A stretch of DNA of 64,000 nucleotides from assembly GCA_949987705.1 (NCBI GenBank), contig OX465283.1, positions 72,301,720 through 72,365,719 on the forward strand, given 5' to 3'. The translations under genes were made by a program, and so were the position numbers. Position 1 is the first letter of the stretch. The number at the start of each line of letters is the position of its first letter. The notes under the pieces are model-generated. The model was not told the origin of the DNA and searched no databases. It was given only the letters and a program-made list of their open reading frames with translations. Below are positions 51,754-62,859 of this stretch, one piece after another. Origin of the DNA: Thereva unica (taxonomy: Eukaryota; Arthropoda; Insecta; Diptera; Therevidae).

Positions 51754-52109
51754 TAGTGATGAGAAAGACTAGTCTTGTTCTTTGGCCTTTTCTTGCACAT
51801 TTGGCAAGATCAAAGCAAGACCAAGAGAAGACAGGACAAAATAAGACTGCAAGATTAAGATAGCAATACTTCTTGATCATCACTAAGTACCAAAAGTCTT
51901 GCAGTGATGCGAAAAAACTCTTGCAAAAAGTCTTGCAAAAGGTCTTGCAGTATTGTCTTCATTACTATAAGACTTTTGCCACTTAGTGATGAGCCAAAGC
52001 TTTACTAACTTGATCTTGCAGTCTTGACTTGTTCTTGTCCTGCCTTGTCTTGGCCTTGTCAAATGTGCAAGAAAAGGCAAAACTACAAGACCAGTCTTGC
52101 TCATCGCTA
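51754..52109. mobile_element. CAAGAC-rich hAT-type MITE, copy 2
   Basis: Ends TAGTGATGAGAAAGACTAGT and CAGTCTTGCTCATCGCTA, TSD GTCCTAAT/GCCCTAAT (51746-51753 and 52110-52117, one mismatch). Same family as 40755-41135. Confidence 0.75.
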
Positions 52110-52149
52110 GCCCTAATATAGAGAATAAACGGATCATTTAAAGACTGCT

Positions 52150-52740
52150 TCTAAAATGTGCTATGGTCTAACAAGACATAAAACTAAGAAGCTAACATTT
52201 GATTATGCCATGGCCAATGATATCTGCCCAAATAAATGGAAAGAAATTGAAACTGAGAAGCGTGTATCAGCAAATTTATCTGGGAGAAAACCTTAAAGCA
52301 CTTCTCTATCCCGTGTAACAAGTTTTAATAAAACAAATATAAACAACTTTTTTGAGAAATTGAGCACTGTTTTACGAAATTTTTCCTCCCCATATGATTT
52401 TTAACGTCCACGAAACGGGCTGCGACACCGTCACCAATCCTTCTAAAGTCATAGCTGAAAGAGGTTCGAAACACATTGGACAAGTTACCTCAGCTGAACG
52501 AGGAGCCTTGGTGACACCTCTGTTCTTTATTAATGCTGATGGTGGTTTTTACCCCCTATTTTTGTCTTTCCTGGAGTTAACTACGAAGATATTATGTTAA
52601 ATAATGGTCCGCCGGGAGCTCTAGGGTTGGCTCAAGCTTCGGGATAGATGACTAAGGACTGTTTCGTTAAAGAGCTTGATCATTGTCAGAATCATCAGAT
52701 CAGAATTTTTTGGAATATCTTCAAATATTTTCACAATATG
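52150..52740 (+). pseudogene. pogo-like transposase fragment
   Basis: LSRVTSFNKTNINNFFEKLS, then FNVHETGCDTVTNPSKVIAE and GQVTSAERGALVTPLFFINA, the start of the pogo/Tigger DDE_1 catalytic domain. The first catalytic Asp of the usual NVDETG is His, and stops occur, so it is inactive. Most of the DNA-binding N-terminus and the later part of the catalytic domain are lost. Confidence 0.8.
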
Positions 52741-53221
52741 ACTTTATAATACAGATTGGCTGTTTCATAACTTTTGGTGGCTCTTTCAATACCAAAATGT
52801 TATGAAAGAGCCAAAAAACACATTTTTTTTAAATTAACATTTCATTGATTTTTTTATTGTCTTTATGGTTTGCCCGTATGAAATTACCTACTTCAATAAG
52901 TAAATAACAATTTGAGAAAAAAAAATCATCATTTATTTCATTAAAACTATATTTGTTTGCTTCGTCTAGTAAACTGGCTCTTTCATGCCACTTCTCCCCT
53001 AATTTGCATTTCCGAAGAAAGGAAAAAATATCTAGATGACTATGTATGTATAAAAAAAGTAAAAAAGTATAGAGGGAAGGGGAGGTCTCATTTACACAGA
53101 TCATTATTATGATTCTTACAAAAACCCATTCTGCCGTCACAACATCCACGACTGTTCTGAACTGTCGCGGGTCTCTTGTGAGATTGCCATTCAGTTTCAT
53201 ATAAAACTTTGTTGGATTCCT

Positions 53222-53800
53222 AGGGGAACCGTAGGGTAGATGAGCTTACTAGACAGGGAACCGAAGTGGAAAGGACACCCCACTTAACCCGGATAGGTAT
53301 GACCTACAAACTAGCTTGGAGGAAAATCAGCTTAGCTCGAGATGGGTTGAGATGGACCACAGCAACGGTGTTCCGCACTCTTCATGCAATCTGGCCAACT
53401 TTGGACGCAAAGCGTTCAAATTTTCTAGTTTTGTTAAACATAAAGGAGATAACCCATGTAGTAAATGCTCCGATCGGTCACTGCCCCTTTGGCCGGCACG
53501 CCGAAAGATTAAGACTTCCCCACAACGACTTATGCTGATGTTGTGGTAAAGAAGAAGAGGAAGAAACTGTCTCCCATCTTCTCTGGACATGTCCCGCCCT
53601 CGCAAGGAAAGAGGGACCTTGATGCATTGAGCAAGCTGCAAAATACAGGGGTCCCTGAACTCTGTCGCTTTATCAAAAGCTCCAAATGGCTTGCAATGGC
53701 CTGCACTTTGTTCCAACACTAGAATGGCTAATGGCATCACAATGGGCCCAATAGCGTGCCATTTCAACCTAACCTACAAAAACCCCTCCCGAAGCAAAAT
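53222..53800 (+). pseudogene. LOA-like LINE 3' fragment
   Basis: KLAWRKISLARDGLRW, IGHCPFGRHAERLRLPHNDL and, after a stop, CGKEEEEETVSHLLWTCPAL: the same C-terminal region as at 20110-20715 in opposite orientation. Its 3' tail contains AACCTAACCT at 53767-53776. Confidence 0.75.
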
Positions 53801-53822
53801 CCTGGCTACGTCCTTGAACAGG

Positions 53823-56800
53823 ACCTACCATCCAGTCAGAACTCTTCTCCATATTGTTACGGTTCCGACTACCCAGGTTTGTCTTCACGGCAGATGTAGA
53901 AAAAATGTTCCGGCAAATCGAAGTGGCTGAGGAGGATCGCAAATACCAACTAATAGCCTGGAGAAAAGATCCTAGCCATTCCATGAAATTCTACCAGCTC
54001 AACACTGTTACTTACGGCACAACATCAGCACCATATTTGGCAACGAAGTGTTTACAAAGACTAGGCCAAGATAACGCGGATAGGTTTCCTTTGGGCTCCA
54101 AGGCCATACAGAACGACTTCTATGTAGATGACTTGATGACCGGAGCCGACAGCTTATCAGTGGCACTCGCCATCCAGGAGGAAGCAATAAAGGTGTTACA
54201 ACAAGGACAATTTAAACTAAGGAAGTGGTGCGCGAATCACCCACAATTACTAATGGGTATACCATCCAACGATACGGAAGTCCAAATAAATTTCAAGGAT
54301 GGATCATCTGAGGAACAAGTCAAGACGTTGGGCCTAACATGGATGCCTAAATCAGACTCTTTCTGTATAAAGGCAACATGGAACGAAAACGACAATGTCA
54401 CCAAGAGAATAATGGCCTCTAACATTGCACACTTATTTGACGCCTTGGGCATAATGGGACCTGTTGTGATTATCGCCAAGTTATTCTTACAACGATTATG
54501 GGAATTGAAACTAGACTGGGACGCCGCCATACCTCAAGAGATGCACACCCGATGGATCAGATTCAGAGAAGGTATGAGGAGCCTGAATAACATCAAATTC
54601 CCACGACACATATTCAGTCAACAAGTTCCTGACACAATCCAAATGCATGTATTCGCCGACGCATCGGAACGAGCTTACGGTGCAGCAGTTTATCTCAGAT
54701 CCACATTTGGCACCAACTGTATAAGAGTAGCACTTCTATGTGCTAAATCGAGAGTAGCTCCTGTCAAGAAGATAACTCTTCCTCGTCTTGAGTTGTGTGC
54801 TGCGAAACTTGCCTCCGAACTAGCCAAACGAGTCAAGGAGGATTTAAAATTACAAAACTGCAAGACATTCTACTGGACTGATTCTGAAATTGTCCTCAAC
54901 TGGTTGAACTCTGCGTCATCATCCTTCCAGAGCTTTGTTGCTAATAGGATAGCAGCAATCCAGGAGTTATCTGAAGCCAATCAATGGCGACATGTAGCCT
55001 CAAAGCAGAATCCGGCTGATGTATTATCCAGAGGTCTTGCTCCCGAGAAATTAGAAGGCCACGCGTTATGGTTCCACGGACCACCGTTCCTGCATGGGAA
55101 GGAATCCATTTGGCCGGCACAATATGTTCCTGCAGCGAGCGATTTGGAGAAGAAAAAAACGAAGATTATAATCCCAGTAAGCATGGTTGCAGGACTGGTT
55201 ACCAAAACCATCAACCATCGTAATTCCTTTAGCCATATGCAGAGGGTTACGGCTTACGTTCTTAGATTTGTAAAGAACTGTAAGTGCAAAACAGAAACAG
55301 ATAGAAGCAAAGGGCAGTTAACTGTAAATGAGCTAGAAGAAGCGCTAATTGTCCTTATTAAGGAAACGCAAGCTGAAACATTCAAGGAGGAGCTTCAGCA
55401 ATTGAAAAAGTCAGCCATCGTACACAACGCAAGTCCCATCAGCAGCCTCAGCCCATTTATTGATGAGAATGGGATTATACGAGTAGGAGGAAGACTCGAG
55501 GAAGCCAACCTACCTTACGACACAAAGCATCCAATGCTATTACCTTACGCACATAGCACCACAAAGATGCTGATGGAACATTTACACCATAAAAATTCAC
55601 ATGCAGGCGCCCAGAACTTACTTGCAATAACACGAGAGAGGTTTTGGCCTTTAAAGGGTAAAACAACTGCAAGATCAACAGTCCAAAACTGCTTGCGATG
55701 TTCACGAGCTAAACCAAAATTACTTGCACAGTTTATGGGAAATTTGCCACAAACGCGAGTACAACCCGCAAGACCATTTGTAAACGCTGGCGTGGACTTC
55801 TGTGGTCCGTTCTGGATCCACTACAAATTAAGAGGGAAGCGTCCGCATAAATGTTACGTAGCAGTGTTTTGTTGTTTCGCCACCAAAGCTACGCATCTTG
55901 AGGTCGTTAGCGATCTAACAACAGCAGCTTTTATCGCCGCCCTCCGAAGATTTACCAGTAGACGCGGTAATTGTCGCAATCTATATTGCGACAATGCCAC
56001 AAATTTCGTAGGAGCAAAAAAGCTACTAACGGAGTTACGAGATTCGGTGTATTCCAAGGACTCAGAAGAAAAAATTACCACATTCTGTACAGGAAATGGC
56101 ATAGATTTTCATTTTATTCCTCCAAGATCACCACATTTTGGCGGATTGTGGGAGGCAGCGGTGAAGTCAGCAAAACATCTGTTAATAAGAACAGTATCAA
56201 CGGCATCCCTTACATACGAGGAATTAGAGACAGTGATAGTGGAGATTGAGGGGATTCTGAACTCTAGACCACTAACCGTACTCTCGGAAAATCCAGACGA
56301 TCTTTCGGCTCTTACTCCCGGTCACTTCCTCATAGGTGAACCGTTGACAAGTGTTATTGATCCTCAGGCCGAACAAACCAAAGTCACTCTGCTACAACGA
56401 TGGAAGCTAGTAACCCACCTAAAGACACAATTCTGGCATCGGTGGACTAGAGAATACCTTCATGAACTACAACACAGGTATAAATGGAAAAATCGATGCC
56501 AAAACGTCCAACCAGGCACCATGGTTGTGCTCCAAGAAGATAACCTTCCAGTATTAAGCTGGCAACTAGGAAGAATCCTAAAAACCATTAAGGGCCAAGA
56601 TGGTTTAGTTAGAGTCGCAGACGTAAAGACCGCACCCGGTGTCTTAAGACGCCCAATACATAAACTGGCACCATTGCCAATACCGTCTGAAGTGGACACA
56701 GTGACCGTTTCAGATTTGAAGACGGACCAGGAAGACTCATCCCCAATTGGATCAATGGATTCCCGAGCTATTATGGCAGACATTCAGCCAGAACCTATCG

Positions 56801-57660
56801 CATCTGGTTCTGCTCCACAACATCAGCTAGAACCTCTGGCGAGCGTCTCAGAACATCCATCATCACGACCGAAACGCCGACGGGTTTCAAGGACTGCTCT
56901 AACCTTATCATTGTTAGCTTGCTTGATCTTTCCTGTAATGGGCTCCACAAGTCCTGTGGCCATAACTCCATTTGAGAACCAGCCTGGAATTTACTTTGAG
57001 GGTATGGGCCCAACCCACTTAATATCACATGAGTGGAACTTAGTCATCTATTATAATATGACGAGTTATTGGCGAGAGTATCATAATATCGGTTACGGGA
57101 TCGAGAGACTAAAGCACATATGCAGTAGAATGACAGATCAATCGCAATGCAATTCTACAAACTTTCAATTCAGAAATGTTTTACAAGGCTTAAAGGATAC
57201 AAATGAACTGCTTCAATCTCCAACAAATTCAAGGAAGAAAAGAGCCCCACTCGATATTGTCGGGAATATTGCACACTCCTTATTTGGGGTGCTCGACTCC
57301 AGCTACGCAGAGGAAATGTCCGAGGTTATAAACAAGGTAGAAGGAAACCAGAAATATCTTCTAGACCTCATCAAAAACCAAACCACGCTGATTGATTCAA
57401 CGACGAACATAGTTCGAAGATCATACGACGACATCAACCAACAGTTCGAGGAATTCAATCGCTATGTTAACCGCTCCCTCAATACCATTGAGGAAGAATT
57501 GAAAGAGCAGCAATTAAAGGAATGGTTGAGCTCAGCCTCTCTTAGTCTGATCCTGATGATATCCAACTACCAAAGAATGCAGAATAGCTTATTGGACCTA
57601 ATTATCGACACTCACCACGGTAAGATCAACCCTCACCAAGGCAGCTACAAGAGCAGATAA
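53823..57660 (+). CDS. BEL pol second part fused in frame to env (surface part)
   Basis: The rest of RT (FVFTADVEKMFRQIEVAEED, NDFYVDDLMTGADS), RNase H (MHVFADASERAYGAAVYL, FYWTDSEIVLNWLNS, SKQNPADVLSRGL), integrase (HLHHKNSHAGAQN, CLRCSRAKPK; core VNAGVDFCGPF, YCDNATNFVGA, FGGLWEAAVKSAKHLL) and a DUF5641-type tail (WHRWTREYLHELQHRYKW). Without a stop the frame enters env: a hydrophobic signal-like segment (LTLSLLACLIFPVMGS) near 56900, an ectodomain, a furin-like site (SRKKRAPLD) near 57235 and a fusion-peptide-like helix. The env frame breaks at about 57640. A pol-env fusion is known in roo-type elements; env would be released by signal peptidase. Confidence 0.9.
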
Positions 57661-58676
57661 CCATTATCAAGGAGCACTTACCTTCAACAGTTCGTCTACC
57701 AGGAAGTCAGAACAACTTATTGCAAGTATACAACCTGATGACAGTACAGGGTCGTTTGGTTAAGGATCACATCATATTCCGAGCGCGACTACCACTATTC
57801 ACATATGAACAGTATGAATTGCTGCGCATTATTCCATTACCAATTGTAGCTAATGGAAGCTACATAACTATAGAACCCTCAACAAACTACCTCATTATCA
57901 ACTTACATCGAGATCAATATTACCCGCTATCCGATCAAGAGCTTGCAAGATGCACAAAAATTGATTATTCCAGCTACATGTGTCAACAGCATCATCCTAT
58001 CTACAGAAAAGCGTCCAACGTTAGTATATGCGAAGTGGAATTCTTAATGCATTCTTCAACGCCTCCAAGTTGTAAATTGGTCCGATCACAGAATCCTCCC
58101 AGGTGGATACAACTATTAAATCCAAATAATTGGATTTACAATATGAAGGAATCTACCACCATAAACCTCGTATGTGGAAGCGCGGTCTCACAGCAATTAC
58201 TGAAGGGGCAAGGAATGCTCACGCTACAACCTGGATGCACCATCAAGGACACGGGAACAACAATACAGTCTCACAATCTCTACCCAAGTACCATCAGAAC
58301 AGCATTCCTGCCGTCACAGAACCTCACGGATATCATCCCATTTTCACAATTAGAAGAACTACTTCAACCGCCCAGAAACCAGCAAACCCTAGAAGAAGAC
58401 TTCACTAAATTAAAAGAAGACATCAAACAACTTCAAACCGAGGAAGCTAATGGCCTTCAGACGACACCGCATCATGTCCATTATTTTAGTTTAGGGTACT
58501 TGACAGTCTTTAGTACCTTAGCTGCACTAGGCTATATAACCTATAAATATGTCAAGAAAAGGCGTCAGAAAAAACCGCGCATCCCAATACCTCTTCCGAG
58601 AAGAAGACATTCCTTAGACATCAACACATCCGACTTTAACATCAACCCAACGCTAGCAGACGATACACCAGTCTAG
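57651..58676 (+). pseudogene. env C-terminal part (F-type), in another frame
   Basis: Continues the F-like ectodomain with its conserved cysteines (QELARCTKIDYSSYMCQ, LVCGSAVSQQLLKG, LQPGCTIKDTGTT), a heptad-like segment, a transmembrane helix (YFSLGYLTVFSTLAALGYIT) and a basic tail (KKRRQKKPRIPIPL). It is separated from the preceding env part by a small indel near 57640, so no full Env can be produced from this copy. The family (baculovirus F / insect retro-element Env) is recalled from feature order. Confidence 0.8.
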
Positions 58677-58689
58677 TTGAATCACAGAT

Positions 58690-58708
58690 GATTCAACGCG
58701 GGGGAGGA
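58690..58708 (+). promoter_or_regulatory. BEL polypurine tract
   Basis: GCGGGGGAGGA directly before the 3' LTR, preceded by a short palindrome (TGAATCACAGATGATTCA). Confidence 0.7.
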
Positions 58709-59271
58709 TGTTCAGATCACGCATTTATTTCTTCAGATCACGCATTTATTTTTAAGTCCATCAAAACCTAAATTTTCCAAAAATATTCAAATTCAAGTAA
58801 TACAATTTTTTACCACAAAACAACTTAGCTTCATTACAGTAAAAATTTATTTTCTTGTTAACGTAGCATTTTTTACCACAATACTCTTATCAGTCAGACA
58901 GATCATATTACATTAGAACGTAAGAATTTAATTGTTGAATATGCATTTAAGTTTTCTTTAAAGGAAAATATTTTTTGTTGTAAATATTAAATTAGAGAAA
59001 AAAAATATGTTAGCCAGGTAGTATATAAGTCGAATTTTAAATGAATAAAGCCCAGTTGACTTTCAACTTGAATAAAGCGTTTTTGGTGTATCACCTAAGA
59101 CATTTTTTTCCCTTCTCGTGCACTAGTAGTGAACTAGGGCACTATTCTACAGCGCATAGGTTTTGTACCTAGGCGAAAAACCCCAAACAAAAGCGCATAG
59201 GTTTGTACCTAGGCGCATTTCCACCATCAATCAAGCGGGGAGAAAAAAGCTTCCCTCGCTATACAAAAACA
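58709..59271 (+). repeat. BEL 3' LTR
   Basis: 563 bp, same as the 5' LTR by eye. Followed by GTTGG and the LINE endonuclease sequence. Confidence 0.92.
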
Positions 59272-59276
59272 GTTGG

Positions 59277-60258
59277 GCTGTTCATCTACTTCTCTCAAGT
59301 TTTGTGCGACAGCATGTTGGTAGGCATCTCTTACTTCCCGTTTTAGCTTTTCTATATCGTATTTTGGTTGAGTTTGCCCTCTATGCGTTTTAGTTGCTAT
59401 CCGGGTTCTCAATTTCACTTTGACTAGATAGTGGTCCGAGCCACAGCACGCTCCTCTGATTGTTCTTACGTCCAGTATACTCGTGACCCCTCTTCTCTCA
59501 ATTAGGACGTGGTCAATTTGATTATTAGTTACTCCGTCTGGTGACTGCCACGTCATCTTATGGATATCTTTGTGCGGGAACAATGTTGAACTTACTACCA
59601 CTGAGTTTGAGCTTGCGAAATCGATCAATCGACTGCCATTGTCATTGGTAACGTTGTGTAGGCTATGCTTTCCTATGATTCCTAGGAACTCCTCTTCTTT
59701 TCCTACTTTAGCATTCATATCTCCAAGCACCATTTTAATGTCGTTTGACGGTATTAACCTGATGGTGTTTGTTAGCTCTTGGTAGAATTCCTCTTTCTCC
59801 TCATCCGTTTTCTCTTCTGTGAGCGCGTGGACGTTTATAAGACTAATGTTACGTAGCCTTGTTTTAATGCGAAGCGTGCATATCCTGTTGCTGACTGGCT
59901 TGAAGTCCAGAATCAGTGATTTCATTTCCTTCTCTATGATGAATGCTACTCCGAACTCTCTTCTTCCACTCGATGATCCGCTGCAGAGTACCGTGTGGGT
60001 TTTTAGATCCATTATACCACTGTAGGGCTATTTTGTTTCTTGAAGGGCTGTGATCTTTATCTTATATTTTTTGAGAAGTAATAAAAGCGAACGCAGAGCG
60101 CCCGTTCTGTTGAGGGTCCTGACGTTCCATGTTCCAAGATCGAATTCCATATTCCGTTGCCTGAGTCGTTGCCGTTGAGTCCATCCTGTCCGAGGCCTGC
60201 CTTGAGGATTCGTGACGGGTAGGTTTTTACGATGGAAGGTTGTCAGCCTGCCGTTCAA
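59277..60258 (-). pseudogene. RTE-like LINE endonuclease (APE-type) with one stop
   Basis: An exonuclease-endonuclease-phosphatase fold: LGTWNVRTLNRTGAL with the metal-binding Asn, ITALQETK with the Glu, SLINVHALTEEKTDEEKEEF, MVLGDMNAKVGKEEEFLG with Asp/Asn, WQSPDGVTNNQIDHVLIERR and CGSDHYLVKVKLR with the SDH end. It nicks target DNA for target-primed reverse transcription. An in-frame TAG after ALQETK (near 60028) is where a Trp is usual, so one nonsense change; the frame is otherwise open. Joins the linker at 49099. Confidence 0.9.
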
Positions 60259-60793
60259 CCCCCAACCTGGAAGACCAGTCCGGTATTTGCTTCGTTTTGA
60301 GGCGCGAAACTCTCGCCTTTCACCCTCCTCAGTTTGTTACTCTTGTATAAACAAGAGCATCCAGAGGACACCCGATGTAAAATGAAGTTGAGGTAGGATT
60401 CGGTAGCATATCGGAAAATCTTAGATCGTGTAGACCTTAGATCGCAGGTGGCGTTACCCAGGATTTATCTCTTTAATGTACCGGCACCATCAAAGGTCCC
60501 TGAGGCCGTTGCTACCATTTGACCCCCAAGGTCCCAGATCGGACAAGCATATTACAGGATTGGGCGCACGAGCGAACAGAAGTTTTTGGGGGGTTCTCAA
60601 GGGCTGCTATTGCCCAGCACTGGGTTATTGGTAGAAATTGAACACAATATTTGCAAAATAACGTTTTTTTCGAACGTAAGCTTTGTTTACTTCCTGTGTA
60701 TATCCGGGGTTATGCCTTGTATTGTGAAGGTGTTCTAATTTAATAACTAAATGAATAAACGCATTACTGGATCATGGCGACTCACTCCCACTT
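60259..60793. other. LINE 5' end and unassigned sequence
   Basis: 60259-60350 probably belongs to the LINE 5' region. The rest shows no gene or clear repeat. Confidence 0.45.
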
Positions 60794-60949
60794 CTAAAGC
60801 CAGTACTGCATGTTCTCCACCCTTAGTAGCTTCTGCTTTAGAAAATCGGCTGATTTCCTCCTTGTCGGATCCTTATTGTAGTTGTTGATTTCGATTTTCA
60901 GCTCTTCGATGGCCTTCTGTTCCCTGGTGATGTCACCAAGGGTTGTCAT
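60794..60949 (-). pseudogene. BEL/Pao gag N-terminal fragment (second family)
   Basis: MTTLGDITREQKAIEELKIE followed by KDPTRRKSADFLKQKLLRVE is the typical start of BEL/Pao gag. A primer-site-like TGGCGACCCCGACGTGA lies about 70 bases upstream (61019-61035, minus strand). The frame stops after 51 codons and nothing further of this element is seen. Sequence to about 61140 may be part of its LTR. Confidence 0.65.
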
Positions 60950-61139
60950 CTTGTTGCTTTGTAGTAGTTAGAACAAGAGATCTTTAAAGTTTGTTTCGTT
61001 GTTGTGACGTGACTGCCGATCACGTCGGGGTCGCCATAAAATGTCTTAGGTTCTTGTGCCCTAATCTGGAGATTAAAAAATAAAGCAAATAGAAAAAATA
61101 TCAATGTATAAATAATTTTCACACACATGAGCTTGAAAA

Positions 61140-62285
61140 TAAAATATTAACGCACTAAATTTTAGTATCCCACAAAATAATTTGTACCCGATCTGTGATC
61201 TGTGCAAATTGTATTTAAATCTTATGGAAAGTCTATGGAAAATCTAGGATTTGAAAAAGGTACCACCTCACTTCTATCCCTTTATCCACAAAGTTAGTGT
61301 GGAAAGCTCCTGAGAGAAAAGCGTCTAAACTGGCCCTACACATGTTGCATAGTAATATTTCTAATATTACGTTTTACCATGGTAAATGAGAAAAATTACT
61401 ATACCCTTCAATATAACTACGCTATTTATGGACTTTGTCTTAATAAATTCTTCGTGTATTTTCGTTTAGCGGGGATACAAGCGTTAAACAAGCGCACCGT
61501 AATTATACAATAAACTTTTTTGTTTTTATTTTTTTGATATGGATAAAATAACTATGCATCACTGTTAACTCTTAAGCGCTTCACAAGGCTAGTTAGTACA
61601 TATTACAGCCATGTCCTTTTTACCGTCCCCGGGTCAGACGTTTACTTTGCGAATTACCCCAATATGGCGGACTTGTATTGGATTCAGATTCTAATGAAAG
61701 TGAATATCTAGGGTTTTTCAAGCTGCAAATAACGAATTTATGATCAAAACTTATATATTCAAAATGACCGCACCAATATAGTCGATGAGTTTGTCAATTG
61801 CATTCCGATTTCAATAAAAATCGGTGTTTGGGGTTTTTAAGGTAGTAAAGAACGAATATATGATCAAATCATATAAATTTTAAATTTAGGACCAATATGG
61901 CGGACCAGAGTCATTTCCCGGTCAGCTGTATGTAATTACAACCTTAAGGTTGTTCAAGAGTTGGAAAATCTGAAAATCTTCACATCTTCCAAAAGGAAGA
62001 ACATTGACCATAGTGTATCCCGGCCATTTCTTCTATTGCTGTGAAGTTTGTCATATTCTGAAATATAGAAAATTTCTTAAATTTTCTTTTATCAGTAATA
62101 GTTTTCAAATGTTTATGAAAAATATATCTATATAGCTACAGGACAGCTATCCACAATTCTACCGGTCAGAAGCCTGCAAGGATGATCTTCGGATAACAGA
62201 TTACGCCAGAACCGATAACCACTTCTGCGCTAAGAGCGAAATTGGTTATCGGCGCTAAGAGTCGAAATTAAATGGGAAATCTGCA
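61140..62285. other. no gene; weak tandem repeat
   Basis: Two to three degenerate units of about 110 bp between 61650 and 61920 share ATATGGCGGAC, GGTTTTT and ATGATCAAA. Otherwise nothing recognised. Confidence 0.5.
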
Positions 62286-62289
62286 ATCT

Positions 62290-62532
62290 GCCAGGAACAG
62301 GATGAAGACCCGCTACGACGTAAGGGAGAACGGATTTGGATTCAAAAAAGGCGATCGAGTCTACCTATAAAATCCTCGATGAATAACAGGTAAATCGCCA
62401 AAACTACCAAGAAAATGGAAGGGCCTCTCCTATGTTATTACTAGGTTAAACGATCACATCTATCGCATCCAAAAGTTCGATCGATATGAACGGAACCTGG
62501 AGGAAGCTGTTTACGTGAAGAACCCTAAGTAA
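62290..62532 (+). pseudogene. gypsy/mdg1-type integrase tail remnant
   Basis: RMKTRYDVRENGFGFKKGDR, then after stops SPKLPRKWKGLSYVITRLND and HIYRIQKFDR, matching the GPY/F module at the end of mdg1/412-type integrases. Stops break it, and no other part of the element is near. Confidence 0.65.
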
Positions 62533-62543
62533 GAAAGAGAGCA

Positions 62544-62859
62544 GGGGCCTTATTCTCTATTACAATATTGTGAGAATTTTTCTCGAAACTGCCAAAATGG
62601 TATTCTGTATTACAAAACTGACTCGAAACTGTAACAATATTGTTAGATTTTTACTCGAAAGCTCAAGGGTAATCGAGCAATTTATAAAATTTTAGATACG
62701 GGCGATACAATTGAAAGCTCTTGCCCTCATTTTCGTTTCTTTCGGGGACATTTCTACGAGACGAAGCAATATTGTAATAGGGAATACGGAAGCATTTTAG
62801 TTTCGGATAACAGTTTCGAGTGAAAAGCATTTGAGTATTGTAATAGAGAATAAGGCCCC
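62544..62859. mobile_element. GGGGCC-ended MITE, copy 2
   Basis: Inverted ends GGGGCCTTATTCTCTATTAC and the matching GTAATAGAGAATAAGGCCCC, 316 bp. The interior carries GAAAGCTCAAGGGTAATCGA, also found in the copy at 63700. Confidence 0.75.

Larger units (their letters stand above)
51144..52999. mobile_element. pogo/Tigger-like transposon
   Basis: Inverted ends GGGGAGAAGTGGCATGAA with TA duplication (51142-51143 and 53000-53001). It carries a degenerate DDE transposase and a hAT-type MITE. The motif GAAAGAGCC recurs several times inside. Confidence 0.85.
50649..53816. mobile_element. unclassified DNA element, 3.2 kb, in BEL RT
   Basis: 16-bp ends CAAGGACGTAGCCAGG, perfect and inverted, with GGAGGGGTTTT shared just inside. 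The 6-bp TSD AACAGG is at 50643-50648 and 53817-53822; removal restores the RT reading frame. No transposase of its own. It hosts two MITEs, a pogo element and a LOA fragment. The class is unclear. Confidence 0.75.
49100..59271 (+). mobile_element. BEL/Pao retrotransposon with env, gag deleted
   Basis: Two 563-bp LTRs (49100-49662, 58709-59271), identical as far as I could compare. The TSD GTTGG is at 49095-49099 and 59272-59276. Primer site TGGTGACCCCGACGTGAT at 49665. Protease, RT, RNase H, integrase and an F-type env follow; the gag normally between primer site and protease is absent. The RT is split by a DNA element at 50649-53816. Identical LTRs mean recent arrival. Confidence 0.93.
20730..60350 (-). 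mobile_element. old RTE-like LINE frame, split by three large LTR insertions
   Basis: The pieces in transcription order are: endonuclease 60258-59277; linker and RT 49099-47358; RT C-terminus 44575-44058; and probable 3' UTR just left of 20867. Each gap is closed by a TSD: GTTGG for the BEL element, ATTG for the solo LTR, AGCG for gypsy-2. Reading across the junctions restores a continuous LINE layout. The copy carries several nonsense changes and an altered RT catalytic box. The outer ends (near 20730 and 60350) are approximate. Confidence 0.75.
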
